A stretch of 64,000 nucleotides of DNA, taken from the NCBI RefSeq assembly GCF_042679565.1, contig NZ_JBHTMY010000002.1, positions 930,001-994,000 of the forward strand. Reading direction: 5' to 3'. The DNA is from Namhaeicola litoreus. Lineage in GTDB: Bacteria > Bacteroidota > Bacteroidia > Flavobacteriales > Flavobacteriaceae. This document shows positions 35,818 through 45,426 of the stretch, piece after piece. The first letter of the stretch is position 1. Each line of letters starts with the position of its first letter. Position numbers and translations under genes: made by a program. The notes under the pieces were generated by a model. The model was given only the letters and a program-made list of their open reading frames with translations. It had not been told where the DNA came from and did not search any database.

Positions 35818-36729
35818 ATGACGCAATATTCTATGTCTTTTATTGCCAAAATACATCATCTTTTTGAGCTGTGTTTGGAGGTAAGTGAATTGGAATATAA
35901 TTCCAATAAAAAAATTGAAAAAGAATTAAAAAAACCTCATTTCAGTATGGCAGAACTCAATGAATTAAACACCGGGTTCGAAAAACAACTGGAAAAATTA
36001 AAGTCCGATTTTAACCTTCTTCTATTCTATGTTTTCAAAGAGAGTAGAAATGAAAATTTCTACTTTACCGATTGTCCTTTTCAGGTATATCAGAACTTTT
36101 ACAAAAAAAGAAAACGACATTTTCTGAGGTATAATTTCGACGCCCGGGAAAAAGATTTTATCTGTTTGGAATTGTCCAAATTTGAAAATCCTAATTTCAA
36201 AAAAGGACTTTCTTTCGCCTACAAAGATCTCAATGAATACATGCTCAATTTCAAACAAACAAAGATCAATTTTAATGCGTTGAGAAGACAGGCAAATAAA
36301 TTTGAACCCATCATAAGCTTCAATAAAAAATTCTTACGACTCAATTATGCAAGATTATTCTGTCCTACAGAAGCATGGACGTTTACCCTTCAGCGAAAAA
36401 TGGAGTTTTTAACCCAAAAATTAGCCTGTCTTGAAGAGCTTCAGATCAAACCTGAAACAATAAGTGAAACACCTTCAAACTTATTTACCACCAACCAAAG
36501 TGTATTGTTGTTAGATCAACTCGGTGTTTTTGCGAGTCCGTATTTCGAAAACATTGCCAAAAGCAAACAGGCTGAAATCCTGAGCAGATTATTGGGAAAG
36601 AATGCTAAAAACATCAAAAGCGCCATCGAAAAACTGGACAAATCTGCTTTTGATGTCGGACAAGGTTTTACGCGTGATATGGCTAAAATACAAGCTGTTT
36701 TCAACCAATTGGAGTACCCTGTGGAGTAA
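35818..36729 (+). CDS. Hypothetical protein of the mobile element
   Basis: 303 residues, no signal or membrane segment, rich in Lys, Phe and Asn, and largely helical. A coiled-coil-like start (about 15-75) is followed by a basic aromatic region (about 85-210). A C-terminal block (LLLDQLGVFASPYFENIAKS, about 228-290) then resembles a small helical DNA-binding or oligomerisation domain. A dyad TGTCG-GAATA-CGACA (35764-35778) lies 40 bp upstream and may be an operator. I do not recognise the family; regulation of excision or transfer is a guess from context. Confidence 0.65.
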   Translation: MTQYSMSFIAKIHHLFELCLEVSELEYNSNKKIEKELKKPHFSMAELNELNTGFEKQLEKLKSDFNLLLFYVFKESRNENFYFTDCPFQVYQNFYKKRKRHFLRYNFDAREKDFICLELSKFENPNFKKGLSFAYKDLNEYMLNFKQTKINFNALRRQANKFEPIISFNKKFLRLNYARLFCPTEAWTFTLQRKMEFLTQKLACLEELQIKPETISETPSNLFTTNQSVLLLDQLGVFASPYFENIAKSKQAEILSRLLGKNAKNIKSAIEKLDKSAFDVGQGFTRDMAKIQAVFNQLEYPVE

Positions 36730-36807
36730 GGTTTGTAGCCGCTCCAATACATCTGTTTTGAACTGATCGAAATACATTCGCATTGTTAAACTTTTAAATC
36801 AAAAAAG

Positions 36808-37095
36808 ATGTCAGAAAACACAGTTACACAAGTCCACAACATCTCTCCTTTAGAACTGAAAGAATATATTCTCGAGGATTTCCGTGAAGAATTAAAACTG
36901 CTTGCCAAAAATTTTCAACCGGTCAAACCAACCGAATACATTACCCGACAGGAAGCGAGAAAACTCCTAAAAGTTTCTTTGGCTACTTTGTCTGAATGGA
37001 ACAAAAAAGGCATCATCAAACCTTATCGCCTGGGGAACCTAATTCGCTACAAACGCGCTGAACTCGACCAGGCGCTGATCAAAATTAACCACTAA
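36808..37095 (+). CDS. Excisionase-like helix-turn-helix protein
   Basis: 95 residues. The second half, YITRQEARKLLKVSLATLSE, then WNKKGIIKPYRLGN and IRYKRAELDQAL, is a HTH_17/MerR-like winged helix typical of excisionases and small regulators on Bacteroidetes mobile elements. It would bend DNA or direct the integrase toward excision. It precedes the replication-like genes and is separated from them by a strong hairpin. Confidence 0.85.
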   Translation: MSENTVTQVHNISPLELKEYILEDFREELKLLAKNFQPVKPTEYITRQEARKLLKVSLATLSEWNKKGIIKPYRLGNLIRYKRAELDQALIKINH

Positions 37096-37105
37096 TTATT
37101 TTTCC

Positions 37106-37155
37106 GAAAATCCTCATTGAATTGGGGGGGATTCATGAGGATTTTCACTTTTTCT
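37106..37155 (+). terminator. Strong hairpin between the excisionase-like gene and the primosome-like gene
   Basis: GAAAATCCTCAT (37106-37117) pairs perfectly over 12 bp with ATGAGGATTTTC (37135-37146), and T-rich sequence follows. It is an intrinsic terminator or attenuator. It also covers the possible starts at 37117 and 37135 of the next gene, favouring the ATG at 37162. Confidence 0.7.
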
Positions 37156-37161
37156 TTTTCT

Positions 37162-37878
37162 ATGGAAAACATCAATTATATCAAACACCTCAACGGGGTT
37201 TTCTACCTTTTCAGCAAAGATGCCCGACTTAATCCAAGTCATATCAGTATGTACATCGCACTTTTTAGACTCTGGAATATCAACCGCTTTCCAAAAGTCT
37301 TTTTTATCCATCGCGCGGAGGTCATGCAACTCTCCAGAATTGGATCTCAAACCACCTATCACAAATGTATCCGAGAATTGGATTTTTGGTCTTATCTCAA
37401 ATACCTTCCCTCGCACAACCATTTCCATGGAAGCAGGGTCAAAATGTTCAATTTTGAAGAAGTGGAAAATTTTGGAAATGATCCCGACATGGCTCAAAAT
37501 TGGACAAGTGATGAACATGAGGCAGACTTGATGCATGCCAAAAATCGGACAAGAGCCGAACAAGAGCTGGTATCTTTAATAAACAAGAATAAACAGATTA
37601 AACAGTATAAAACAGAGGAAACAGCCATTCCAAAAAATGAAGAAGAAGTCATCACTTTTTTTAAAAAAGAAAACCGGCCCGACATCGAAGCCAAAAAATT
37701 TTTTCATTACTACAAAGGCATCGATTGGATGATCGGGAAAGCCAAAATTACCAACTGGAAGGCCACGGCAAAAACCTGGATGCTCCGCTCCTCAGAAAAT
37801 GAAACCAAAAAACAGCTTGGACAAAAATTGGATAACCTCCACACCAGCAAAAAGAAAAACTTTAACGATCCGCTTTGA
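37162..37878 (+). CDS. Primosome-like (DnaD/replication initiator-like) protein of the mobile element
   Basis: About 238 residues from the ATG at 37162. The first 110 residues (YIKHLNGVFYLFSKDARL, then SHISMYIALFRLWN) form a winged-helix-like domain seen in element-borne replication proteins of Bacteroidetes. The C-terminal part has EEVITFFKKENRPDIEAKKF and WMIGKAKITNWKATAKTWML, the latter like the DnaD C-terminal motif. The next gene, a DnaC-like ATPase, follows after two bases. The pair probably loads a host helicase onto element DNA. Confidence 0.7.
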   Translation: MENINYIKHLNGVFYLFSKDARLNPSHISMYIALFRLWNINRFPKVFFIHRAEVMQLSRIGSQTTYHKCIRELDFWSYLKYLPSHNHFHGSRVKMFNFEEVENFGNDPDMAQNWTSDEHEADLMHAKNRTRAEQELVSLINKNKQIKQYKTEETAIPKNEEEVITFFKKENRPDIEAKKFFHYYKGIDWMIGKAKITNWKATAKTWMLRSSENETKKQLGQKLDNLHTSKKKNFNDPL

Positions 37879-37880
37879 CA

Positions 37881-38540
37881 ATGAATTTACCTGTTCATAT
37901 ACTCACAGAAGGTGCACAGACCTTTCAGCTGGCAAAACTCAAAGAGAATCGCCTTACCTATGATTTCGACCAAATATGGGCTTATTTTGAGTGCAAAGGA
38001 AAATTGTTGTTCCATGAAAACTTTAAACTCCACAAAACCGACAAAGACCTGCTGCTCAAACTCTGCGCTTATTTTCTGAATGACCATCAACTTTGTAAAC
38101 AATTCAACATAGATCCAAACAAAGGAATCCTCCTTACCGGACCTGTGGGTTGTGGAAAGACCAGCTTTATGAAATTACTTTCCACCATCACACCCAAAAA
38201 GAAAACTTTCGACCTCATCCCTGCCAGAAATATCACCTTTGAATTTTCTAACCAGGGCTTTTCTGTCATCGAAAAATATGGCAATTACAAAAGCCTTTGT
38301 TTTGACGACCTCGGTGTTGAACCCAACGGCAGACATTTTGGTGCAGAATGCAATGTGATGGGCGAAGTTCTTCTATCCCGCTACGATCTTTTTGTCAACC
38401 ACAAAGTAAAAACCCATGCCACCACCAACCTCAACGCCCAGGAACTCGAAAATCGCTATGGCAATAGGGTGAGATCGAGAATGAGGGAAATGATGAACCT
38501 CATCCCATTTGGATCATCTAGCAGCGACAAGAGAAAATGA
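37881..38540 (+). CDS. DnaC/IstB-like AAA ATPase (helicase loader)
   Basis: About 219 residues from the ATG at 37881. Walker A is GPVGCGKTS and Walker B is LCFDDLGVEP; ATTNLNAQELENRYGNRVRSR supplies sensor I and the arginine finger region. These features fit the DnaC helicase-loader family more than a transposition ATPase, since no transposase is nearby. It works with the DnaD-like protein immediately upstream. It is the last gene of the element as I see it. Confidence 0.83.
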   Translation: MNLPVHILTEGAQTFQLAKLKENRLTYDFDQIWAYFECKGKLLFHENFKLHKTDKDLLLKLCAYFLNDHQLCKQFNIDPNKGILLTGPVGCGKTSFMKLLSTITPKKKTFDLIPARNITFEFSNQGFSVIEKYGNYKSLCFDDLGVEPNGRHFGAECNVMGEVLLSRYDLFVNHKVKTHATTNLNAQELENRYGNRVRSRMREMMNLIPFGSSSSDKRK

Positions 38541-38776
38541 TTATATCATACGAAAGAAGATTTACATGATTAACACTTTAGTTTGGGCTCAGTTTGAACA
38601 AGGGAAAAGTAAATTCTAAATATTTGTAAGTTGTTTTCTGCTGGATGGAGCCTTCAAATTTACTTGACAAAAACTTTACAAGTTGTAATTCGTCTAATCT
38701 TCAAAGCTTTTAAGAAGTACAAATCTTTAATTTAGCTTTTGAAAAAGATTTAAAAGGTCATTAAAAAATAGAAAAA

Positions 38777-41119
38777 ATGTTTAAAAATATTCCGTTTTAT
38801 TCTCTCTTTAGGGTTTGCCCTAATCTTTTATCTTTAATCGCGATATTTCTGCTTATATCCTGTCATCAGGAGAAAAAATCTATTACAGAAAATGGTTGGG
38901 AATTTCAGTCTGGAAATATTATTGATGATTTTGAGAACGACTCCATCAGTAAAGTCGTCAAACCCATTAGTGCACGGGTAAAGTTAATCCCAGTCCAATC
39001 TGAAAGAGGCAATCAAGGAATTCAAATATTTTTTAAGGCGGATGAAAAGTTTTCAGGAATTAATCTTGAACCTGACAAACCTTGGAATTTAGAGCCAAAT
39101 AAAAATTATTGCCTTGTCTTTGATGCAAAAAGCGATACTGATGAATCTGCCTTTATCACAGTAGAAGTGTTTAATCATCTTGGACAGAAAACTACAAGAA
39201 TTGGAAGTATCTATCCTAAAGATTTTAACACCTATTATTTTGAGATTACTACCCAAACGGAAGATGTTGAAAGTGGATTAAGAGATACCCCAAAAGCATG
39301 GAAAACTGATGCCATACATTTAAAGGTAAGCGGCTTGCTAAATAAAACCGATTTTACACAGATAAGTAAAATCAGTATCCTAAGATCACAAGGTTTAAAA
39401 GATAAAACAGTAACCATAGACAATATTAGATTTATTGAAAGCCCAGAACGTGATCCACATTTTTTAAAGGGAATTGTAGATAAATATGGTCAAAATGCAA
39501 AAGAGGATTTCCCGATCAAAGTAAGCTCAGATGATGAGTTAAAAGCATTGGCGGATCAAGAATTAAAATCTCTGGCAGAATATACCTTAATGCCAGATCG
39601 AAGTAGGTTTGGTGGTTGGAAGGACGGCCCAAAATTAAAGGCGACCGGTTACTTTAGGAAAGAAAAAATTAATGGAAAATGGGCATTGATTGACCCTGAA
39701 GGTTATCTGTTTTTCTCGATTGGCTTGGCCAATGTTCGGATGGCAAACTCTACAACCTATACTGGAATTGACTATACTGATGAAAAATTGAAGTACAGAG
39801 ACCCTGAAGATGTTACCCCAGAGGATTCAAAGGGGATAGTTGAGGTTCCATTAGAGATTATGAAAACTGGGTACGTGATAAACAAATTACGTAATGATAT
39901 GTTCCTTGATTTGCCAGCTTATAATGATCCATTGGCAAATCATTACAGTTATCGTAAAGAATCACATATAGGACCAATTGAGCATGGACAAACTTATAGT
40001 TTTTACCGTGCCAACTTAGAAAGAAGATATGGTGAAGAGTATCCTAATTCATTTTTTGATAAATGGTTAGAAGTTACAGAAAATAGATTTAGAAATTGGG
40101 GATTTACATCCTTCGGAAATTGGATTGATCCAGCATTTTACCATAGGAACAATTTACCATTTTTTGCAAATGGATGGATAATAGGTGAATATCAAAAAGT
40201 ATATTCAGGAGCAGATTATTGGGGACCAATGCCAGATCCTTTCGACCCAGAATTTGAACGGCGAGCAAAAAAATCTATTAAAGTAGTTTCGGAAGAAGTG
40301 CAAAACAATCCTTGGTGTATTGGTGTATTTATTGATAATGAAAGAAGTTGGGGTAGAGAAGGGTCAGTTGTCGATCATTATGGACTGGTATTAGATGGCT
40401 TGTCAAAAGATAATTCAAGTTATCTAAAACAAGAATACATGAAAATTCTAAAAACAAAGTATAGCAGTATAACTAACCTGAACAATGCATGGAAAAGTGA
40501 ATTCTCTTCATGGAATGAACTTCAAAAGGGCGTTGATTATAAAAAACATACAGAGTTTAGTGATGAAATGGTAGCCGATTTTTCTGTTCTATTAGAAACC
40601 TTTGCCACTAAATACTTTCAAGTTGTTCATGATGCTTTAGAACAAGAAATGCCAAATCATATGTATTTAGGCTGTAGATTTGCGGTTTGGGGAGTTACAC
40701 CAGAAGTGCGGAAATCGGCTGCCAAGTATGTAGATGTCTTTAGCTATAATTATTACAAAGAAGGAATCGGAAAAAAATATTGGCAATTTTTAGAAGAAGT
40801 TGATATGCCAACACTAATTGGTGAGTATCATATTGGTGCATCTGATTCTGGTTTATTTCATTCGGGTTTGGTACACGCCATGAATCAGGAGGATAGAGCC
40901 AACATGTGGGCGGATTATGCATATTCTGTGATAGACAATCCATACCTTGTTGGAGCTCATTGGTTTCAATATCTTGATTCCCCAATAACCGGACGTGCAC
41001 ATGACGGGGAAAACTACAATGTTGGTTTTGTATCTAATACCGACATACCCTACCCAGAAATGATTAAAAAGGCAAAAGAAATTAATTCAGGTTTATATAC
41101 AAGACGATTCGGCAAATAA
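38777..41119 (+). CDS. GH50 beta-agarase-like lipoprotein, first of a tandem pair
   Basis: 780 residues with a lipoprotein signal (LLISC, cysteine near 34). Residues about 40-225 form a beta-sandwich like the CBM-type domain of exo-beta-agarases. The (beta/alpha)8 domain starts near 270 (SRFGGWKDGPKLKATGYFRK). IDNERSWG holds the probable acid/base Glu522, and IGEYHIGA the probable nucleophile Glu683, both GH50 landmarks. GH50 enzymes release neoagarobiose or neoagarotetraose from agarose. Lipid anchoring places it at the outer membrane or in the periplasm. Fifty bp separate it from its paralogue, so the operon probably begins here. Confidence 0.85.
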   Translation: MFKNIPFYSLFRVCPNLLSLIAIFLLISCHQEKKSITENGWEFQSGNIIDDFENDSISKVVKPISARVKLIPVQSERGNQGIQIFFKADEKFSGINLEPDKPWNLEPNKNYCLVFDAKSDTDESAFITVEVFNHLGQKTTRIGSIYPKDFNTYYFEITTQTEDVESGLRDTPKAWKTDAIHLKVSGLLNKTDFTQISKISILRSQGLKDKTVTIDNIRFIESPERDPHFLKGIVDKYGQNAKEDFPIKVSSDDELKALADQELKSLAEYTLMPDRSRFGGWKDGPKLKATGYFRKEKINGKWALIDPEGYLFFSIGLANVRMANSTTYTGIDYTDEKLKYRDPEDVTPEDSKGIVEVPLEIMKTGYVINKLRNDMFLDLPAYNDPLANHYSYRKESHIGPIEHGQTYSFYRANLERRYGEEYPNSFFDKWLEVTENRFRNWGFTSFGNWIDPAFYHRNNLPFFANGWIIGEYQKVYSGADYWGPMPDPFDPEFERRAKKSIKVVSEEVQNNPWCIGVFIDNERSWGREGSVVDHYGLVLDGLSKDNSSYLKQEYMKILKTKYSSITNLNNAWKSEFSSWNELQKGVDYKKHTEFSDEMVADFSVLLETFATKYFQVVHDALEQEMPNHMYLGCRFAVWGVTPEVRKSAAKYVDVFSYNYYKEGIGKKYWQFLEEVDMPTLIGEYHIGASDSGLFHSGLVHAMNQEDRANMWADYAYSVIDNPYLVGAHWFQYLDSPITGRAHDGENYNVGFVSNTDIPYPEMIKKAKEINSGLYTRRFGK

Positions 41120-41168
41120 AAGAAATTGTATGTTTTATAAGTTCTAAGTCGAATGGTATAAATATTAA

Positions 41169-43547
41169 ATGGAAAAAATGTGCTGGATAAAAATCCAAAA
41201 ATGGAACAAAACTTTGAGGTATGTTATAGCGACGCTCTTTTTTTTATCAGTTTTAATGTCTTGTAAAAAAAATGAGTCTCAATTACAAACAGATCCGTTC
41301 TGGAATGATTTTAATAAAATTGAATTACTGAATTTTGAGGAGGATCTTACTTCTACATCCATTACTTCTATAAATGCAAAAGTGGAAGCAATTAATGATA
41401 TTGGAGTAACTCATGGGGAAAGTGCTTTGAAAATAGTATTTAAATCTGACGAAAAACAAACAGGTATTAAAATTGAGCCCAAAACACCAATTGATGCTAG
41501 TAAACTTAAAGATTTTTGCCTAGTTTTTGATGCTACAAATCCGGGTGATTTCTCCACTCATCTTTATGTAGAAATAACCAACCATGAGGGTAAAACACGC
41601 ACTAGGTCAGTATCTGTACCTGTAAATACTACAAAAACTTATTTTTTCGAATTAGAGGGAAAATACCTAAGGACTGACACTAATTTAAGAGATAACCCAA
41701 AACCATGGAATATTCCTTCCGTTCAAATGAAAATGAGAGGACGCATTGAACCTATAGATTTTTCAAAAATAACTTCCATTACTTTTTATACCAAGAATAC
41801 ACTGCATAATAAAGAAGTTGTACTTGATAATGTTTTGTTAGTTGAAACTCCTGAAATCAGCAACAATTATCTAGTTGGAATTATCGACAAATACGGCCAA
41901 AATGCAAAATTTAATTTTGAGGGAAAAATAACTTCTGATAACCAATTAAAAGCCATGGCACAGGCTGAATTGAAACAACTTGAAGAAGAAGGGCCAATGG
42001 GAGGACGAAGCACATTCGGGGGTTGGTTAAATGGCCCTAAATTAAATGCAACAGGTTATTTTAGGACGGAAAAAGTTGATAATAAATGGGCTTTGATAGA
42101 CCCAAAAGGTTATTTGTTCTTCTCTATTGGAATAGCTAATGTGCGCATGGCAAATACAACCACTTTTACAGGTGTCGATTTTAAAAATGAAAAAATACGC
42201 AGTCTCGACCCTGAAGAAGTAACTCCAGAAGATTCAAAAGGGATGGTGAAACTAGGAAAGGAAATTACTAATACATCTTACATTGCATATCCAGAACGCA
42301 ATAAGATGTTTTTGGAATTACCCACTTATGATGATCCTTTAGCAAATCATTATAGTTATCGACGAAAACAACACTTTGGTCCTTTTGCACATGGAGAAAC
42401 ATTCAGCTTTTACCAAGCCAATCTCGAAAGACGCTATGGCGAAACTAAAGAAGGAGAACATCTAAAGAAATGGGTTGATGTAACCTTGAAACGTTTTTTA
42501 AACTGGGGGTTTACTTCTTTTGGTAATTGGGCTGGTTATGAGTTTTACCACGAAAATAGGATGCCCTATTTTGCAGACGGTTGGATTATTGGCGATTATA
42601 AAACTGTGCGTTCCGGATATGATTTTTGGGGTGAAATGCCAGATGTATTTGACCCTGAATTTACCGAAAGAACAAAACTAACTATTAATAAGATAGCTGA
42701 AGAAGTAAAAAATAACCCTTATTGTATTGGCGTATTTGTTGATAATGAAAAAAGTTGGGGAGTGCCAGGTACAGTCAAAGGGCAATATGGTATTGTATTA
42801 GATGCTTTAAGTATGCCAGCAATTGAAAGCCCACTCAAAAAAGAATTTACTAGACTATTAAAGGCAAAATACCAAGATATTAAAGTACTGAATGAAGTTT
42901 GGGAAACAAATATTATAAATTGGTCTTCATTAGAAAGTGGTCTAAATCTAAAAGAACAAGAAGCCTATACTGATTCTATGGTTACTGATTTTTCAATGCT
43001 TTTAGAGGTTTATGCCACTAAATATTTTGAGGTGGTTCATGATGTTTTGGAAGAAATAATGCCCAATCATATGTATATGGGATGTCGATTTGCACCATGG
43101 GGTATGGGTAAAGAAGTTCTTAGAGCTGCTAAAAAATATGTTGATGTTATGAGCTATAACTACTATGAAGAAGGAATAGGAAAAAAGTATTGGTCCTTTT
43201 TAGAAGAAATAGATAAACCGAGTATTATTGGGGAATTTCATATAGGTACCGCGGTATCAGGATTGTTTCACCCTGGAGTTATACACGCTGCAGATCATAA
43301 TGATAGAGCAAGAATGTACAAAGAATATCTCAACTCTGTAATAGATAATCCTTATTTCGTTGGTGCACACTGGTTTCAATACATTGACTCTCCTGTTTCA
43401 GGAAGAGCACATGACGGTGAAAACTATAACGTTGGTTTTGTTACAAATACCGATGTCCCTTATCCAAGTATGGTTAAGGCAGCTAAAGAAATAAATTCTG
43501 AATTGTATGCAAGAAGATTTAATAGCCCTATATCAAATAACAAATAA
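41169..43547 (+). CDS. GH50 beta-agarase-like lipoprotein, second of a tandem pair
   Basis: 792 residues. The lipoprotein signal ends LMSC. Domain order is the same as in the preceding gene: an N-terminal beta-sandwich and a GH50 catalytic domain with Glu527 in VDNEKSWG and Glu689 in IGEFHIGT. The two proteins align along their whole length, so this is a tandem duplication that has diverged, probably to split product length or tolerance to methyl or sulfate groups. The stop overlaps the next ATG by one base, so the phosphatase gene is coupled. Confidence 0.85.
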   Translation: MEKMCWIKIQKWNKTLRYVIATLFFLSVLMSCKKNESQLQTDPFWNDFNKIELLNFEEDLTSTSITSINAKVEAINDIGVTHGESALKIVFKSDEKQTGIKIEPKTPIDASKLKDFCLVFDATNPGDFSTHLYVEITNHEGKTRTRSVSVPVNTTKTYFFELEGKYLRTDTNLRDNPKPWNIPSVQMKMRGRIEPIDFSKITSITFYTKNTLHNKEVVLDNVLLVETPEISNNYLVGIIDKYGQNAKFNFEGKITSDNQLKAMAQAELKQLEEEGPMGGRSTFGGWLNGPKLNATGYFRTEKVDNKWALIDPKGYLFFSIGIANVRMANTTTFTGVDFKNEKIRSLDPEEVTPEDSKGMVKLGKEITNTSYIAYPERNKMFLELPTYDDPLANHYSYRRKQHFGPFAHGETFSFYQANLERRYGETKEGEHLKKWVDVTLKRFLNWGFTSFGNWAGYEFYHENRMPYFADGWIIGDYKTVRSGYDFWGEMPDVFDPEFTERTKLTINKIAEEVKNNPYCIGVFVDNEKSWGVPGTVKGQYGIVLDALSMPAIESPLKKEFTRLLKAKYQDIKVLNEVWETNIINWSSLESGLNLKEQEAYTDSMVTDFSMLLEVYATKYFEVVHDVLEEIMPNHMYMGCRFAPWGMGKEVLRAAKKYVDVMSYNYYEEGIGKKYWSFLEEIDKPSIIGEFHIGTAVSGLFHPGVIHAADHNDRARMYKEYLNSVIDNPYFVGAHWFQYIDSPVSGRAHDGENYNVGFVTNTDVPYPSMVKAAKEINSELYARRFNSPISNNK

Positions 43548-45397
43548 TGAGAATACTGAAGTCATTTTTACTAATTACTTGCCTCTTTATGAGCAAGTTT
43601 GCAATGTCACAAGATGAAAGTATTATACGATTGCCAGAAAATATTCAGCCTCAAGATCGAATTGCATTTGCAATGTATACCGTACACGAAAATACGCTAA
43701 AGCTAACGGCTCAATTTCATCCAATTAAAAATTTTACTCCTTTTGAAGCTTCTTTAGAAATTGAAGAAAATGGACAATGGGTAGAAAAAGCGCAAGCAGA
43801 AATTATCTATCCTGGATACACTGCGCCATTTAGAATAGAAAACTGGGATGATACCAAAGAAAAGAGGTATCGAGTAGCTTATAATAATGAAGCGTATTAT
43901 GTAGGTACCATCAAAAAAAACCCAATAGACAAAGATGAGTTTGTATTAGTTGCCCTAACATGTAATTCTATGTATCCTGAACATGGGGGTGATTTGCCAA
44001 AAGATGATATTGTAAGCAACATTTTGAAGTTAGACCCAGATTTAATTTTTTTTTCTGGAGATCAAGTATATGAACATAGTGAACATTATTTAGCATGGTT
44101 AAAATTTGGAAGAGAATTTTCCGAAGTATTTAGAAGTACTCCTGTCGTAATAACGCCAGACGATCATGATATCGGTCAAGGAAATTATTGGGGAGAAAAT
44201 GGAAAAAAAGCAGATTCTAGAAGAGGAATTTCAGGAGGTTATTATATGCCTTTAGAATATATTAAAGAGGTAGAAAGAGCTCAAACTAGTCACCTTCCAG
44301 ATCCTTATGACGATACACCAATTGAACGTGGTATTGGAGTATATTACACTGATTTGAAATGGGGGGGCATCAGCTTTGCGATTATTGAAGATAGAAAATT
44401 TAAAACAGGCTTAACTCAACTTGCAAAAGCGCATCCAGATGTATTTCCAGAAGGACCTTATGAGGCAATCTTCGACCCAAAAGTAGATACCCGACGATTT
44501 GATATGGAAGGAGCTAAATTGCTTGGAGATAGACAATTAAAATTTTTAGAAGAATGGACTACTGATTGGGAAAATGCAGAAATGAAAACAGTATTATCTC
44601 AAACAGCATTAGCTATGGTAGATAATTATACAGGCAAGTACGATAAGGAACTATTTGCTGACTTTGACTCAAATGGATGGCCTCAAACGGGAAGAAATAA
44701 GGCTTTAACAGTGATAAGAAAAAGTTTTTCGCCTACAATTACCGGAGATACACATTTAGGTGCTGTTACTAAAATGGGAATTGATACATGGGGAGATGCT
44801 GGTTATAATTTTACAACCCCAGCAATTGCAAATTATTGGTTACGTTGGTGGCAACCAAAAACACCAGGTAAAAACAGAGATAAAAATTCACCAACCTACA
44901 CAGGCGAATTTTTAGATGGTTTCCATAACAAAATAACTGTTAAAGCAGTTGCAAACCCAACATTGCCAGAAATTAAAGAAGGTGGCTATTTATCTACTAG
45001 AGCTGCAGGTTTTGGAGTTGTTCGTTATAATAAACCAAATAGAAAAATCACATTCGAAGCATGGCCAAGAAATGTAGATATTCACGATCCAAACGCTAAA
45101 CAATATCCTGGATGGCCAATAACTATAAAGCAGGAGGATAATTATATAATTAATGATGGATACGAATTACCAAAACTTCAGATTTCAAAAGATGACCAAG
45201 TTGTAACTGTGGCTGATCAATATACAGGAAATGTTGTTTCATCTATTAGGATTAATGGTAATCAATATCAACCAAAGGTTTTAAATAAAGGTGAATATAA
45301 AATTATTATTGGAGAAGGTGATAGCAAAAAGTCTATTGAGCATATAGGTGCACAAAAAAGAAATAAAAAAATAATTACAATCCATTTAGATAATTAG
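43547..45397 (+). CDS. PhoD-like metallophosphatase/phosphodiesterase, secreted
   Basis: 616 residues with a signal peptide (ends FAMSQ, about 21). FFSGDQVYEH, TPDDHDIGQGNYWG and TGDTHLG are the metal-binding motifs of PhoD-like phosphatases (PF09423). An Ig-like N-terminal domain (about 30-125) and a beta-rich tail (about 520-616) flank the catalytic part. The family cleaves phosphodiesters or phosphate monoesters outside the cytoplasm. Its coupling to a GH50 agarase is unusual. It might strip a phosphate or other ester from algal polymer fragments, or supply phosphate during growth on algae; neither is proved. Confidence 0.85.
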   Translation: MRILKSFLLITCLFMSKFAMSQDESIIRLPENIQPQDRIAFAMYTVHENTLKLTAQFHPIKNFTPFEASLEIEENGQWVEKAQAEIIYPGYTAPFRIENWDDTKEKRYRVAYNNEAYYVGTIKKNPIDKDEFVLVALTCNSMYPEHGGDLPKDDIVSNILKLDPDLIFFSGDQVYEHSEHYLAWLKFGREFSEVFRSTPVVITPDDHDIGQGNYWGENGKKADSRRGISGGYYMPLEYIKEVERAQTSHLPDPYDDTPIERGIGVYYTDLKWGGISFAIIEDRKFKTGLTQLAKAHPDVFPEGPYEAIFDPKVDTRRFDMEGAKLLGDRQLKFLEEWTTDWENAEMKTVLSQTALAMVDNYTGKYDKELFADFDSNGWPQTGRNKALTVIRKSFSPTITGDTHLGAVTKMGIDTWGDAGYNFTTPAIANYWLRWWQPKTPGKNRDKNSPTYTGEFLDGFHNKITVKAVANPTLPEIKEGGYLSTRAAGFGVVRYNKPNRKITFEAWPRNVDIHDPNAKQYPGWPITIKQEDNYIINDGYELPKLQISKDDQVVTVADQYTGNVVSSIRINGNQYQPKVLNKGEYKIIIGEGDSKKSIEHIGAQKRNKKIITIHLDN

Positions 45398-45426
45398 AAA
45401 AAATTATTGTTAAAATAATTGGTATC

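Noticed and set aside
37117..37161. Upstream TTG/ATG starts for the primosome-like gene
   Set aside because: Both lie inside the strong hairpin at 37106-37146; the ATG at 37162 gives the natural protein start.
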